A stretch of DNA of 64,000 nt from Streptomyces sp. NBC_00377 (GCF_036075115.1 NZ_CP107958.1:1922001-1986000); one strand, 5' to 3'. Positions 42,402-51,401 are shown, numbered from the stretch's first letter. Numbers and translations: made by a program. Notes: generated from the letters alone by a model not told the origin.

Positions 42402-44030
42402 TCAGGCCTTGTAGGCCACGTTCGCCATCATCCCGGCCTCGCCGTGGTAGGCGTTGTGGCAGTGCAGCATCCACTGGCCCGGGTTGTCGGCGTCGAAGAA
42501 GACGGACAGCTTCTTCTTCGGCAGCACGATCGCGGTGTCCTTGCGCGGGCCGGAGTCACCGAGCTGGTAGGTGTGGCCGTGCAGGTGCATCGGGTGCCAC
42601 ATGTCGGTGTCGTTGACAAAGTCCAGCCGTACCCGCTGGCCCTCCTCGATGACGATGGGGCTCGCCTCTGGATTCTTCATGTCGAACGGCGTGCCGTTGA
42701 TGGCCCAGTTGTACTTGTCCATGCCGCCGGTCAGCTTGATCTGGTGCGTGACGTCGGTCTTGGCCGACTTCAGACGCACCTCGTCGGCGGCGCGCAGCTG
42801 GGACGCCGTCATGATCATGCCGTCGAGTTCCTTCGGGCGGACGGTCGCGGACGGCTTGCTCCCCGAGCCCGTGCGCACCAGGGCCAGGCCGTTGGCGTTC
42901 TTGCCCTCGGCCAGGGCGACGAGCGGGAAGACGCCGTCTTCGAGGGTGACGAGGACGTCGTAACGTTCGCCCATGCCGACGAGCAGCGCGTCCACCTCCT
43001 GGTGCTGGACCGGGAAGCCGTCGGTGTGGGTGATGGTCAGCTTGTGACCGCCGAGGGCGACCCGGTAGGCCGTGTCGCCACCGGCATTGATGATGCGCAG
43101 CCGCACCTTCTTGCCGGGCTTGCCGGTGTAGACGTCCGGGTCGGCCGCCACCCGGCCGTTGATCAGGTGGTGCGGGTACTTCACGTCGCCGGCGTCGCCG
43201 CCGAGCAGCTTGCTGGTGGCGCCCATGAGCATGAACTTCATCGACATGCCGTCGGAGTCGGACGAGGCGGAGGCGGATGGGGAGGCCGAGTCACCGCCCA
43301 TGTCCATCCCGCCCATGTCACCCATGTCGTGGCCCTCCATGCCGCTGGAACTGGGGCTGGGGCTCTCCCCCATGTCCATGCCGCCCATGCCCTGCTTCAG
43401 CTCGGCGAAGACCTCGTCGGGGGTGCCGCTGACTCCGTCGACCCAGTCGTCAAGGAGGACGACCCACTCGTCGTCGTAGTCGAGGGTCTCCTTGGGGTCC
43501 TCGACGATCAGCGGCGCGTACAGGCCGCGGTCGAGCTGGACGCCGACGTGCGGGTGGAAGAAGTATGTGCCCGGGGCGTCGGCGACGAACCGGTAGGTGA
43601 AGGTGGAGCCGGCCCGGACGGCGGTCTGGGTGGCGGGCGGTACGCCGTCCATGTCGTTGCGCAGCGCGATGCCGTGCCAGTGGATCGACGTGGCCGTCTT
43701 GTTCGGGAGCTGGTTCGACAGTTCGGCGATCAAGGTGTCACCGACGGAGAGCCGTACTTCCTTGCCGGGGGTGCGGCCGTCGAAGGCCCAGGTCTTGGGC
43801 ATGACGCCGCCGCCCAGGTCGATCATCGCGGGCGCCGCGGTCAGGGTGAGCTTCTGCTGCCGTCCCGTGCCCTTGCGCTTCTTCTCGGCGGCGGCGACCG
43901 CCGAGCCGGAAGGGTTGATCAGAGCGGCGTCACTGCCGGAGCCGCTTCCGCTGCTGCACGCGGCAAGCGCGCCCGCGCCGGCGACTCCCAGCCCGGCGAG
44001 CAGGACGGAGCGACGGTTGATGCTGTTCAT
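42402..44030 (-). CDS. multicopper oxidase, Tat-exported lipoprotein (MmcO-like)
   Basis: The 542-residue protein has a twin-Arg signal with lipobox (NRRSVLLAG ... LAACSSG). All four copper motifs are present: HWHG at 117-120, HPH at 159-161, HPMHLHG from about 479, and HCHNAYH from about 523. Between cupredoxin domains, residues about 210-245 form a Met/His-rich loop (GMGGMDMGES, GMEGHDMGDMGGMDM) like the copper-gathering loop of CueO. It should oxidise Cu(I) to less toxic Cu(II) outside the membrane, as mycobacterial MmcO does. It lies 76 bases behind DUF6153-like copy 6, under a CsoR box. Confidence 0.93.
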   Translation of the reverse strand: MNSINRRSVLLAGLGVAGAGALAACSSGSGSGSDAALINPSGSAVAAAEKKRKGTGRQQKLTLTAAPAMIDLGGGVMPKTWAFDGRTPGKEVRLSVGDTLIAELSNQLPNKTATSIHWHGIALRNDMDGVPPATQTAVRAGSTFTYRFVADAPGTYFFHPHVGVQLDRGLYAPLIVEDPKETLDYDDEWVVLLDDWVDGVSGTPDEVFAELKQGMGGMDMGESPSPSSSGMEGHDMGDMGGMDMGGDSASPSASASSDSDGMSMKFMLMGATSKLLGGDAGDVKYPHHLINGRVAADPDVYTGKPGKKVRLRIINAGGDTAYRVALGGHKLTITHTDGFPVQHQEVDALLVGMGERYDVLVTLEDGVFPLVALAEGKNANGLALVRTGSGSKPSATVRPKELDGMIMTASQLRAADEVRLKSAKTDVTHQIKLTGGMDKYNWAINGTPFDMKNPEASPIVIEEGQRVRLDFVNDTDMWHPMHLHGHTYQLGDSGPRKDTAIVLPKKKLSVFFDADNPGQWMLHCHNAYHGEAGMMANVAYKA

Positions 44031-44106
44031 GGGGTTGTGTCCTCTGTTCTCGTTACTGCCGATGTGGTCGCGGAGGGACGGCACATCGTGCGCCGTCCGG
44101 CGCGGC

Positions 44107-44550
44107 CTATATGCGCAGTTGAGACAGGACGGACAGGTCGGGCGGGGCCCGGCCGACCGCGGCGGCGGGCGCGCGTCCTGCCATGGCCTCACGAAGATCC
44201 GCGAGGGGCGAGAACTCGTTCTCGGCGGGGACGGCGAGCTGTACGGAGTCGACACTCGCCGTGGCGCAGTGCTGCATGCCCGGTGTCGCACACCCGCCGG
44301 TTTCGTCGGTGTTCGGGGAGGAGGGTTCCCAGGAGGTCGGTGCCCCCACGTCCGGCATGACGTGTCCCGCATGCGCGGCGCCCGTCATGGACATGGATGA
44401 AGCGCGCGGCACAGAGGCGGTGGCCATCGCCGCCGTCTCGTGATGGACGAGCACGGCCAGCGCGGCGCACAGGGCGATGAACACCCCGCACACCCAGCGG
44501 ACGGTGGTACCGCCGCGAGCTGTCCCTATCGTCATGGGCTCACCTGTCAC
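44107..44550 (-). CDS. small His/Met-rich secreted protein (DUF6153-like, copy 6)
   Basis: The 147-residue protein has a hydrophobic segment (WVCGVFIALCAALAVLVHH), a Met/His-rich run (SSMSMTGAAHAGHVMPDVG), CATPGMQHCATA, and the tail DLSVLSQLRI. It starts at GTG 44550 or ATG 44535. Unlike the leaderless copies it has a ribosome binding site (GAAGG) and a CsoR box just upstream. Co-transcription with the multicopper oxidase is the best evidence that this family serves copper handling. Confidence 0.72.
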   Translation of the reverse strand: MTGEPMTIGTARGGTTVRWVCGVFIALCAALAVLVHHETAAMATASVPRASSMSMTGAAHAGHVMPDVGAPTSWEPSSPNTDETGGCATPGMQHCATASVDSVQLAVPAENEFSPLADLREAMAGRAPAAAVGRAPPDLSVLSQLRI

Positions 44551-44573
44551 GTGCCTTCGCCGAAGTGGCCACT

Positions 44574-44590
44574 ATACCCCCGATGGGTAT
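44574..44590. promoter_or_regulatory. CsoR box
   Basis: ATACCCCCGATGGGTAT, the pseudo-palindromic G-tract operator of CsoR. It lies upstream of the DUF6153-like/multicopper-oxidase operon, so copper should induce it. Confidence 0.85.
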
Positions 44591-44618
44591 TTAGGGACGG
44601 CTGGAACTGATGCCGTTC

Positions 44619-45727
44619 TTATTTGGTCGGCAGCCCTCCGTACGAGTGCAGACCCGTGATGAAGATATTGACGCCGTAGTAGTTGAAGACGAACGTGGCG
44701 AACGCCACCAGGCCGAGCACCGCCGCGCGCCGCCCCTTCCACCCGGCGGTGGCCCGGGCGTGCAGGTACGCGGCGTAGGCGACCCAGGTGATGAAGGCCC
44801 AGGTCTCCTTGGGGTCCCAGCCCCAGTAGCGGCCCCATGCGGCCTCGGCCCACACCGCGCCCGCGATGACCGCGAAGGTCCACAGGGGGAAGACGAGGCC
44901 GGTCAGCCGGTACGCCAGCTTGTCCAGGGCCCGCGCGGACGGCAGCCGCCTCCACAGCCCGGCTCCTCGACCCTCGCCCCGTCCCGCGCCGGCCTCACGC
45001 TCCCAGCGGTCGCGGATCAGGTACAGGACGCTGACCACGGCCGCGGTATGGAACACGCCGCCGGAGATGATCGCGGCGGAGACGTGGATCCACAGCCAGT
45101 ACGAGTGCAGTGCGGGCACGAGCTGGGCGGATTCGACGTACAGCACCGAGACCGCGAGGCCGAGGGTGAGCAGGACCGAGAAGAGGACCGGGACCCCCAG
45201 CCAGCGCACGGGCTTGCGGGCGGCGAGCAGGCCCACGTACGCGGCCGACGCCATCAGGGCAAACGCGGTGGAGAATTCGTACATGTTGCCCCATGGCGGA
45301 CGGCTCACCGCCAGGCCGCGGGCCAGCACAGAGCTGAAGTGGAGCAGCAGCGCCAGCACGGTCAGCGAGACGCCGATCCTTCCGACGAGGTCGACCTTGG
45401 GGCTGCCACCGGCAGCTCCGGGACCGTCCCCCACCGGGACCTGGGGCTCTTCCGGAGACGCGGCCGCGGGCAGCGCCAGCACTTGCGTGCTGCTTCCTGT
45501 TGCGCCGCCCACGACCGCGCTCCTTGTCCGGCCGCTCTTGCGCGCGCCCGGAGTCTGGTGATCCGCCGACGAGGAGACGGTGGAGGGACGAAGGCCCAGG
45601 TTCATGCCTCCGAACGCCCACTCCCCACAGGCGGCGACGAAGGCCAGCAGGTAGACGGCGATCGCCGAGTACGCAGCCAGTTGGCGAGCTGGGCCAGGCT
45701 CTGGTCCGCGAGGGAGCTGCCGCTCAT
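44619..45727 (-). pseudogene. ccsB: cytochrome c synthase subunit CcsB (CcsA/ResC), frameshifted near the start
   Basis: The body is a normal CcsB with about eight helices and the haem-handling tryptophan motif WGRYWGWDPKETWAFITW. WGNMYEFS, SYWLWIHVSAAI and the end FVFNYYGVNIFITGLHSYGG are also typical. The expected N-terminus MSGSSLADQSLAQLANW starts at ATG 45727, but the continuation AAYSAIAVYLLAFVAACGEW is in another frame. The break lies around 45675-45690, where one or two bases are out of register. No start codon near the join rescues the second frame. It is therefore a pseudogene, a recoding case or a sequencing error. Confidence 0.75.
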
Positions 45728-45859
45728 TTTGATCCTGTGCACGAGCGCCGTGCGCATCGTGGTCAGCGAGCGCCAGACCCAGCGCAGCCAGCCGACCGGG
45801 CCGAGCCCCTTGGGCTCGTCGATCCGCGGCGCGGATTGGCTCGTAGGGGCATAGACCTT
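45728..45859 (-). pseudogene. N-terminal stump of resB
   Basis: Directly upstream of ccsB one frame reads PRIDEPKGLGPVGWLRWVWR then SLTTMRTALV, the conserved N-terminus and start of helix 1 of actinobacterial ResB. It is followed immediately by HRIK and the ccsB start. The remaining several hundred residues of ResB, needed with CcsB for system II cytochrome c maturation, are missing. A deletion has joined the first 40 codons of resB to ccsB. Confidence 0.7.
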
Positions 45860-45882
45860 GCACAGAAGGGTCGACGAGACTA

Positions 45883-45895
45883 CGAAAATTGTTAG
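45883..45895. promoter_or_regulatory. weak CTAAG-N3-CTTAG element
   Basis: CGAAA-ATT-GTTAG, three mismatches, but flanked as CTACGAAAATTGTTAGTAG with outer CTAC/GTAG arms. It lies upstream of the resB stump and ccsB on the minus strand. Confidence 0.4.
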
Positions 45896-45996
45896 TAGCC
45901 ACGGAGGGAGTCTGACACACGACCGAATCCGTTCCACAGTCACCCTCGTCACCCCCGAAACGAGGCCGGGAACCAAGAGGCCGAGTCGATCGTCTA

Positions 45997-46009
45997 CGAA
46001 ATTACTTAG
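45997..46009. promoter_or_regulatory. CTAAG-N3-CTTAG element
   Basis: CGAAA-TTA-CTTAG, two mismatches, 26 bases before the L,D-transpeptidase gene. Confidence 0.5.
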
Positions 46010-46035
46010 CCCTTTGGGACATAGAGAGGGGTCTC

Positions 46036-47250
46036 ATGCGACAGCGCCTGACAGCACGACTGAACCGCCGGACCGTACAGCCGCTCGCGCTTGCCTCGGC
46101 CGCCGCGGTCGTTCTCGCCGCATGCAGCGCCGGCGGCACGGCGGACAGCGGCTCGGACCTGTCGGCTGACGGCGGCAAGAACGGCGGACCGTCCGCGATA
46201 GTCATACAGCCCGGCGCCGACAGCGCGAAAGTGCCGGTCAACCGGAAAGTCATGGTGCGCGCCCAGGGCGGCGCCCTGGCATCGGTCGAGGTCAGCTCAC
46301 CCGGCCCGGGCAAGCTCTCCGGCACCTGGTCCGAGGACAAGTCGGTGTGGACCTCCACGACGCCGCTCGCCCCGGGCGCCACCTACACGGTGAAGGCCGT
46401 GGGCGAGTCCTCCGGCGGGTCCACAGCGAACAAGACCACCTCGTTCACGACCGAGCCGGCCAAGAACTCCTTCGTCGGCGAGTACTACCCGGACAAGGGC
46501 TCCAAGGTCGGCGTGGCGATGCCGGTGTCCATAACGTTCAACAAGCCGATCCACGACAAGGCGGCCGTCGAACGGAAGCTCAAGGTCACCGCATCCCCCG
46601 CGGTCGTGGGCGCCTGGAGCTGGATGAAGGACCGCGACGGCAAGGACCGGATCGACTACCGCCCCGAGAAGTACTGGAAGCCCGGCACCGACGTCACCCT
46701 GCGCATGGACCTGGCGGGCGTCGACGCGGGCGGCGGGGTGTACGGCACCCAGCAGCGGGTCGTGAACTTCACCATCGGTGACGCCGTGACCAGCACTGTC
46801 GACGTCAAGAAGAAGACCATGACGGTCGCGAAGAACGGCGAGACGCTGCGGACCCTGAAAGTGTCCACCGGCAAGGAGGGCTTCGAGACCTGGAACGGCA
46901 CCATGGTCGTGCTGAGCAAGGTGCCGACCATCCGCATGAACTCCGACACCGTCGGCATCTTCGGCCCCGAGGCGTACGACCTCGGCGCGGTGAAGTGGGA
47001 CGTCCAGCTCACCCCGTCCGGCACCTACGCCCACGCGGCCCCCTGGAACGAGGGCAAGTTCGGCGTGGTCAACGGCAGTCACGGCTGCATCGGCATGAGC
47101 ACGAGTGACGCCAAGTGGTTCTACGACCAGGTCCACCTCGGCGACCCGGTCACGGTCGTCAACTCCGTCGACACCGTGGCGACCAACAACGGCTACGGCG
47201 ACTGGAACGTCGACTGGGCCGCATGGAAGCAGGGCAGTGCCCTGGACTGA
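46036..47250 (+). CDS. L,D-transpeptidase lipoprotein
   Basis: The 404-residue protein has a lipobox (VVLAACSAGG), two immunoglobulin-like domains (SAIVIQPGADSAKVPVNRKV, then VGVAMPVSITFNKPIHDKA) and a YkuD catalytic domain with His at about 349 and nucleophile Cys at about 351 (NGSHGCIGMSTSDAKWF). This is the actinobacterial LdtMt2-like plan. It makes 3-3 crosslinks in peptidoglycan and, in the family, can lower beta-lactam susceptibility. The start is ATG 46036 after GAGAGGGG, with a CTAAG element immediately upstream. Confidence 0.92.
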   Translation: MRQRLTARLNRRTVQPLALASAAAVVLAACSAGGTADSGSDLSADGGKNGGPSAIVIQPGADSAKVPVNRKVMVRAQGGALASVEVSSPGPGKLSGTWSEDKSVWTSTTPLAPGATYTVKAVGESSGGSTANKTTSFTTEPAKNSFVGEYYPDKGSKVGVAMPVSITFNKPIHDKAAVERKLKVTASPAVVGAWSWMKDRDGKDRIDYRPEKYWKPGTDVTLRMDLAGVDAGGGVYGTQQRVVNFTIGDAVTSTVDVKKKTMTVAKNGETLRTLKVSTGKEGFETWNGTMVVLSKVPTIRMNSDTVGIFGPEAYDLGAVKWDVQLTPSGTYAHAAPWNEGKFGVVNGSHGCIGMSTSDAKWFYDQVHLGDPVTVVNSVDTVATNNGYGDWNVDWAAWKQGSALD

Positions 47251-47265
47251 CCCAGCGGTTTCCTT

Positions 47266-47282
47266 ATACCCCCCAGGAGTAT
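47266..47282. promoter_or_regulatory. CsoR box
   Basis: ATACCCCCCAGGAGTAT, a slightly imperfect CsoR operator, 28 bases before the polytopic membrane-protein gene. Confidence 0.75.
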
Positions 47283-47310
47283 AGCCTCCCCGTATTGGCC
47301 ATCGTCGACC

Positions 47311-48756
47311 ATGAAGGCGGACGGGGACATGAACCCGCTCATCACCGCGGCAGCCAGCGGCCTGTTGGCTCTGTTCAGCATGTACTGGGACGACTCCCTG
47401 CACACCGACGTGGGCCGGGACACCTTCTGGAGCGCACCGCACATGCTGCTCTACGGCTCTCTCACGGTGACCCTCGCCGGGACCGCATGGTGGGCGCTCG
47501 GGAGGATCAGGCGCCAGGGCCTCCGGGCGGCCGGGGCGGACCCGCTGGTGCGGTGGCCGATCGTGTCCGCCGCGTCCATCGGGATCTCGGCGCCCGCGGA
47601 CGCGGCCTGGCACACCGCGTTCGGCCGAGACGCGGTGCTGTGGAGCCCGCCCCATCTGCTGGCCATTCTCGCCACCTTCACGCTGGCCATCACCCTGCTG
47701 CGGGCGATCGCCGCGGAGGGCGGTGGGTGGCCGATGATGCTCGGCGGCGGGCTCGTCCTCGCCGCCTCGCTGGCGCCGGTCATGGAGTACGAGTCCGACG
47801 TACCGCAGTACTCGGCCGTCTGGTTCCTGCCGGTCGCCGGGGCCGGAATCACCCTGGCTGTCGTACTGATTGGACGGTTCGACCCCCACGCCTGGGCGGT
47901 CACACGGGCCGCCTTGGTCGTCACCGCCGTACGACTGGCGGTGATCCCGGTCCTCGCGGGCCTCGGGCACTCCACGCCGATCGTGCCCCCCGTACTGATC
48001 GTCGCCCTCGCGGCCGACCTGGTCCGTAGGTGGCGTACGTCCCCCTGGTGGCTCGCACTCGTCGTCCCGCTCACCGTGCACGCGGCATACCTACCGCTGC
48101 TTCCCGTCCTCCCCCACGGCACGACCGTCACCGCCGCCCAGATCGTCCCGTCTCTGCTCGTCGCACTGGGCGGCTCGGCACTGGTCGTGCTCGCCGCCGA
48201 GGGACTGCCCCGCACCCGGCTCCCCCTCGTCCGGACGGCCGGGCTCGCGGTCGCCGCGCTGACGCTCGCGCTTCCTCTGCTGTCTGCCGGGCGAGCGGTT
48301 GCCCATGACCCGGGCCAAGGGACGGAGGCGGGCCAGGCCCACTGGCGAGCGACGGTGCACGGATCCCGGATCGAGGTCACTGTCGCTCCCGATTCGAGCG
48401 CGTCGAGTCGCGCCGCGCTCGTCGCGCGACGCGCCGGACAGAAGCTGACCGCACCGCTCACCTCATCCGGCGAAGGCGTCTACCGCGGGAGGATCACGGT
48501 GCCGGACTCCGGCCGCTGGTTCGTCTACGCCACCTTCCATGACATCGGGGCGCGAGCGACGGAGACCTGGATCCCGGTTGAGGCCGGCTCCTCCCAGGTC
48601 GTCCAGGAGGCCCGACCGCTGTACGTGCCTCCCGCTCCACAGAAGGGCGGCGCGGGCAGGACAGCCGCCACTGCCCTGCTCTACGGCCTGGCAGTTGCGA
48701 TCCTGTTGGCCGTCGCGCGCTCAGGCCGCCGCGCACCGTCGCCGACGGCCGCCTGA
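47311..48756 (+). CDS. copper-regulated polytopic membrane protein with outer beta domain
   Basis: The 481-residue protein has about nine helices (for example LITAAASGLLALFSMYW, LLAILATFTLAITLLRAIA, LAALGG-type segments), several His at helix ends (MYWDDSLHTDVGRD, SAPHMLLYGS, AAWHTAFGRD, PPHLLAILA), then an outer domain of about 110 residues (GSRIEVTVAPDSSASSRAA, GRWFVYATFHDIG) like FixH/YtkA folds, and a final helix. The CsoR box shows copper control. It could assist copper insertion or transfer. I do not recognise a named family. ATG 47329 is an alternative start. Confidence 0.68.
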   Translation: MKADGDMNPLITAAASGLLALFSMYWDDSLHTDVGRDTFWSAPHMLLYGSLTVTLAGTAWWALGRIRRQGLRAAGADPLVRWPIVSAASIGISAPADAAWHTAFGRDAVLWSPPHLLAILATFTLAITLLRAIAAEGGGWPMMLGGGLVLAASLAPVMEYESDVPQYSAVWFLPVAGAGITLAVVLIGRFDPHAWAVTRAALVVTAVRLAVIPVLAGLGHSTPIVPPVLIVALAADLVRRWRTSPWWLALVVPLTVHAAYLPLLPVLPHGTTVTAAQIVPSLLVALGGSALVVLAAEGLPRTRLPLVRTAGLAVAALTLALPLLSAGRAVAHDPGQGTEAGQAHWRATVHGSRIEVTVAPDSSASSRAALVARRAGQKLTAPLTSSGEGVYRGRITVPDSGRWFVYATFHDIGARATETWIPVEAGSSQVVQEARPLYVPPAPQKGGAGRTAATALLYGLAVAILLAVARSGRRAPSPTAA

Positions 48757-48801
48757 ACAGCCGTCAGGCGGGCCCCTTCGCCCCTGCCGAATCAAAGTCT
48801 A

Positions 48802-48814
48802 CGTAGCAGATTAG
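48802..48814. promoter_or_regulatory. weak CTAAG-N3-CTTAG element
   Basis: CGTAG-CAG-ATTAG, three mismatches, within CTACGTAGCAGATTAGTA. It lies 61 bases before the M23 peptidase gene. Confidence 0.4.
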
Positions 48815-48875
48815 TATCGGCTGGGGTACAGTCACCGCTCGACCTTCGGCTGTCCAGAGGAAAGAGAAGGTGCTG

Positions 48876-50177
48876 GTGGACGACCGTCACACGTCGGGGG
48901 GCTGGACCCCGGCAGCCTCCGTCGTCGGCGTCACACACGCACCATGGCCGGAGAGCCATCGGTGGGGAACCTCGTACGAGGTCTACGGCCACCCCGCCCA
49001 CGGCCACGTGCTCGGGGAGCCCCACGCCGCGTATGCCGACACTGACCCTCTGTTCGGCCCGATGCCGGGTGCGTACGGCACTGGCACACCGGGTGGCGAA
49101 CCCTGGGGCCACCCGGCGTGCCACTACGAGAACGTCGCCCACGCCACGGCCGTGTCGTGGGAGGCCTCCGCTTACTCGCCCGCCCCGAGGGACGAAGGGC
49201 ACGGAGGCCAGTGGGCGGATACCACCGGTTATGGCCCCATCCCAGCGGATCCGGTCGGCTCCGACATGCTCGGTTCACAGGACACCGCCGTCATTGATGC
49301 CCCCGGCACCCCGGAAGCGGAGCCCGAAAGCCAAGTACCGTCCCACGATGAGACAACCGCGTCCGAAGGCACATCCGAGGTTGCCTCCAACTCCAGCACT
49401 CCCCGGGACCTTCCTGCGACGCGCCCAGCAGGCGGGCGGGGCCGCCGGGCGCCTCGCCGAGGATCCGCGTTCCTGACGGTCGTCGCCCCCTCCGTCGCGT
49501 TCGTGGGCATGGCCGGGATATCCGCGGCGTCTATCGGCATCGGCAACGGAGGCGAGGCCGTGCAGGCCGCCCCCGACCCGGCCGTCCAACCCTCCACGGT
49601 CAACAGCCAGTTCGACACCCAGCTCACCACGCTGAGCCGGGAAGCCGATGACTTCGCTGATCGTGCCACCCGCACGCAGGAGCGCGCTGACCTCGAACAG
49701 CAGCGGCGCGAGGAACAGCGACGCAGGGCAGCGGAAGCGGCTCGCAAGAAGGCGGAGACCGCACGCAGGGAAGCACTACGCCCGAAGTTCGTACTCCCCG
49801 TCACGCAGAAGGGAGTCGGCGAGCTGTTCGGAGCGGTCGGCTCCATGTGGTCGAGTCGCCACACCGGCCTCGATTTCCCGGTGCCCATGTACACGCCCGT
49901 GATGGCGGTGACCGACGGCACGGTCGTCGCCAAGTGGAATTCGTCCTACGGGAACATCGTCGAGGTGACCGGCCCCGACGGCACGCAGACCTGGTACGCC
50001 CATCTCGCCAGTGCCCGGCTCCGCTCCGGCTACGTGAAGGCGGGGACCGTCATCGGCTACGCCGGCAGCTCCGGCAACTCATCAGGCCCTCATCTCCACC
50101 TGGAAGTCCACCCGGGCGGTGGCGCCGCCGTGGACCCGCTGGCGTGGCTGCGCAGCCACGGCCTCGAGCCGACTTAG
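48876..50177 (+). CDS. M23-family peptidoglycan metallopeptidase
   Basis: The protein of about 433 residues has a long polar, His/Pro-rich cytoplasmic or secretion-linked N-terminus (HPAHGHVLGEPHAAYADTD), one hydrophobic segment (VVAPSVAFVGMAGISAASIG), a charged coil (QRREEQRRRAAEAARKKAE) and a C-terminal LytM/M23 domain with zinc motifs SRHTGLDF and GPHLHLEVH. It should cut peptidoglycan cross-bridges or act as a regulator of wall enzymes. I prefer GTG 48876, spaced correctly from GAGAAGG; GTG 48870 is also in frame. A weak CTAAG element lies upstream. Confidence 0.87.
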   Translation: MDDRHTSGGWTPAASVVGVTHAPWPESHRWGTSYEVYGHPAHGHVLGEPHAAYADTDPLFGPMPGAYGTGTPGGEPWGHPACHYENVAHATAVSWEASAYSPAPRDEGHGGQWADTTGYGPIPADPVGSDMLGSQDTAVIDAPGTPEAEPESQVPSHDETTASEGTSEVASNSSTPRDLPATRPAGGRGRRAPRRGSAFLTVVAPSVAFVGMAGISAASIGIGNGGEAVQAAPDPAVQPSTVNSQFDTQLTTLSREADDFADRATRTQERADLEQQRREEQRRRAAEAARKKAETARREALRPKFVLPVTQKGVGELFGAVGSMWSSRHTGLDFPVPMYTPVMAVTDGTVVAKWNSSYGNIVEVTGPDGTQTWYAHLASARLRSGYVKAGTVIGYAGSSGNSSGPHLHLEVHPGGGAAVDPLAWLRSHGLEPT

Positions 50178-50301
50178 GAGAAGGTCCGTGCAGGATCGGG
50201 AACCGATGAACCGTAAGCGGTGTACACAGGATTGAAAGGGTTCTGTTGACGCGCGACCCAACGAAGGCGGGTGCCTCGTCGGGGAGGAGGCCGGCCGGAG
50301 C

Positions 50302-51282
50302 ATGAGCGACGTTCTCAGCAGCGGCCCGGAGCGGCCGCCATGGAAACCACCGCGTTGGTTGATCCTGGCAGCGGTAGCCGCGATGGCGGTCGCGGCGCTT
50401 GCGGCGAGCCTCGTCGCGGTGAACGGGGAAGGCACCCCGAGGTCGGCGGCGTCCCGCAGCTCGCCGCCCTCACCTTCATCGCCCAACAGCAGCCCCTCCC
50501 CGGATGGTTCGGACGCCTCCGCCGCAGGCGATGACACCCCCGGTCTGGTCATCACGGGAGTCGAGTTGGGGCAGGGCTCGTTGAACCGGCACGACCGGAC
50601 CGCGAATGCCGGCCCCTGGACGGTGACGGTACGGCGCTCGGGCGGCTCGCTGGCGCACAACGGCTCGGTGGTGACGTTCCCGGTGCCGAAGCCTCGATCC
50701 GGCCGCCCGATCCGGATCGGCGGCGCGGCGGGATGGGACCGCGACGGGGAGATCGTCTGGCCTCTGGCGGGATCGTACGCTCGAGTCCGAGGAGACCTGC
50801 CGCGCTCGCAACTGGTGGCAGTTGCCGTCGCGACCACGGTCACCTCCGGGCGTCCGGAGGTCAGAGCGCCGTCGGGACTCTCAGTGATATCGACGGGCCC
50901 CACGCGCACGCATGTCCTGCGCGAGGCGCGTTACGGCTCGGACGAAGTGGGTGAGTCCAAGGAACTCTCCACTGGCCTGACGTTCACCGGCGTGGCCCGC
51001 TGCGGCGGAATCGAGGACCAGTTGCACTCCGTGGGTAGGCAGTCCGCTGGCAAGGTGCACGGCAAGCCCGCCATCGTGACCACGGGACTCGGCGGCAACG
51101 CCGTGCTGGCCTGGGAGCCTGAGCCCGGCCTCGTCGCCTACGTCGGCTACAGCGGTGCCGTCCTCGACGACGACGCCGTCGCCGCCCTGCGCCGTATTGC
51201 CGAGCGCACCCGTCTGCTCAGCCCACGGCAGTGGCGGGACACCCGTCCTACGACACTCGACCAGGTGAACGACTTCGGTTGA
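50302..51282 (+). CDS. membrane-anchored protein of unknown family
   Basis: The 326-residue protein has one N-terminal anchor (WLILAAVAAMAVAALAASLV), a Ser/Pro-rich linker (SPPSPSSPNSSPSPDGSD), and an extracytoplasmic domain of about 220 residues with NAGPWTVTVRRSGG, ARCGGIEDQLHSVG and the C-terminal GLVAYVGYSGAVLDDDAVAA. It has no catalytic motif that I recognise. It follows the M23 gene by 124 bases on the same strand and could share its promoter. Confidence 0.7.
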   Translation: MSDVLSSGPERPPWKPPRWLILAAVAAMAVAALAASLVAVNGEGTPRSAASRSSPPSPSSPNSSPSPDGSDASAAGDDTPGLVITGVELGQGSLNRHDRTANAGPWTVTVRRSGGSLAHNGSVVTFPVPKPRSGRPIRIGGAAGWDRDGEIVWPLAGSYARVRGDLPRSQLVAVAVATTVTSGRPEVRAPSGLSVISTGPTRTHVLREARYGSDEVGESKELSTGLTFTGVARCGGIEDQLHSVGRQSAGKVHGKPAIVTTGLGGNAVLAWEPEPGLVAYVGYSGAVLDDDAVAALRRIAERTRLLSPRQWRDTRPTTLDQVNDFG

Positions 51283-51388
51283 CCTGCCCTGGTCAGCGGC
51301 AGCAGTGACCACCGGAACATGCCATCAGGCGGGCATCCTCTGCACGAAACCCAGCGGCCACCTGAACACCGCCCACCCCCGAAACGTA

Positions 51389-51401
51389 CTAAGGGCACTA
51401 G
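51389..51401. promoter_or_regulatory. CTAAG-N3-CTTAG element
   Basis: CTAAG-GGC-ACTAG: the left half is perfect and the right has two mismatches. It lies 96 bases before the DUF5134 gene. Confidence 0.45.

Noticed and set aside
42258..44360. A 700-codon plus-strand frame across the multicopper oxidase
   Set aside because: It is a shadow of the minus-strand oxidase, whose four copper motifs are intact.
46297..48081. A 594-codon minus-strand frame across the L,D-transpeptidase and membrane-protein genes
   Set aside because: It spans two clear plus-strand genes and reads as random composition.
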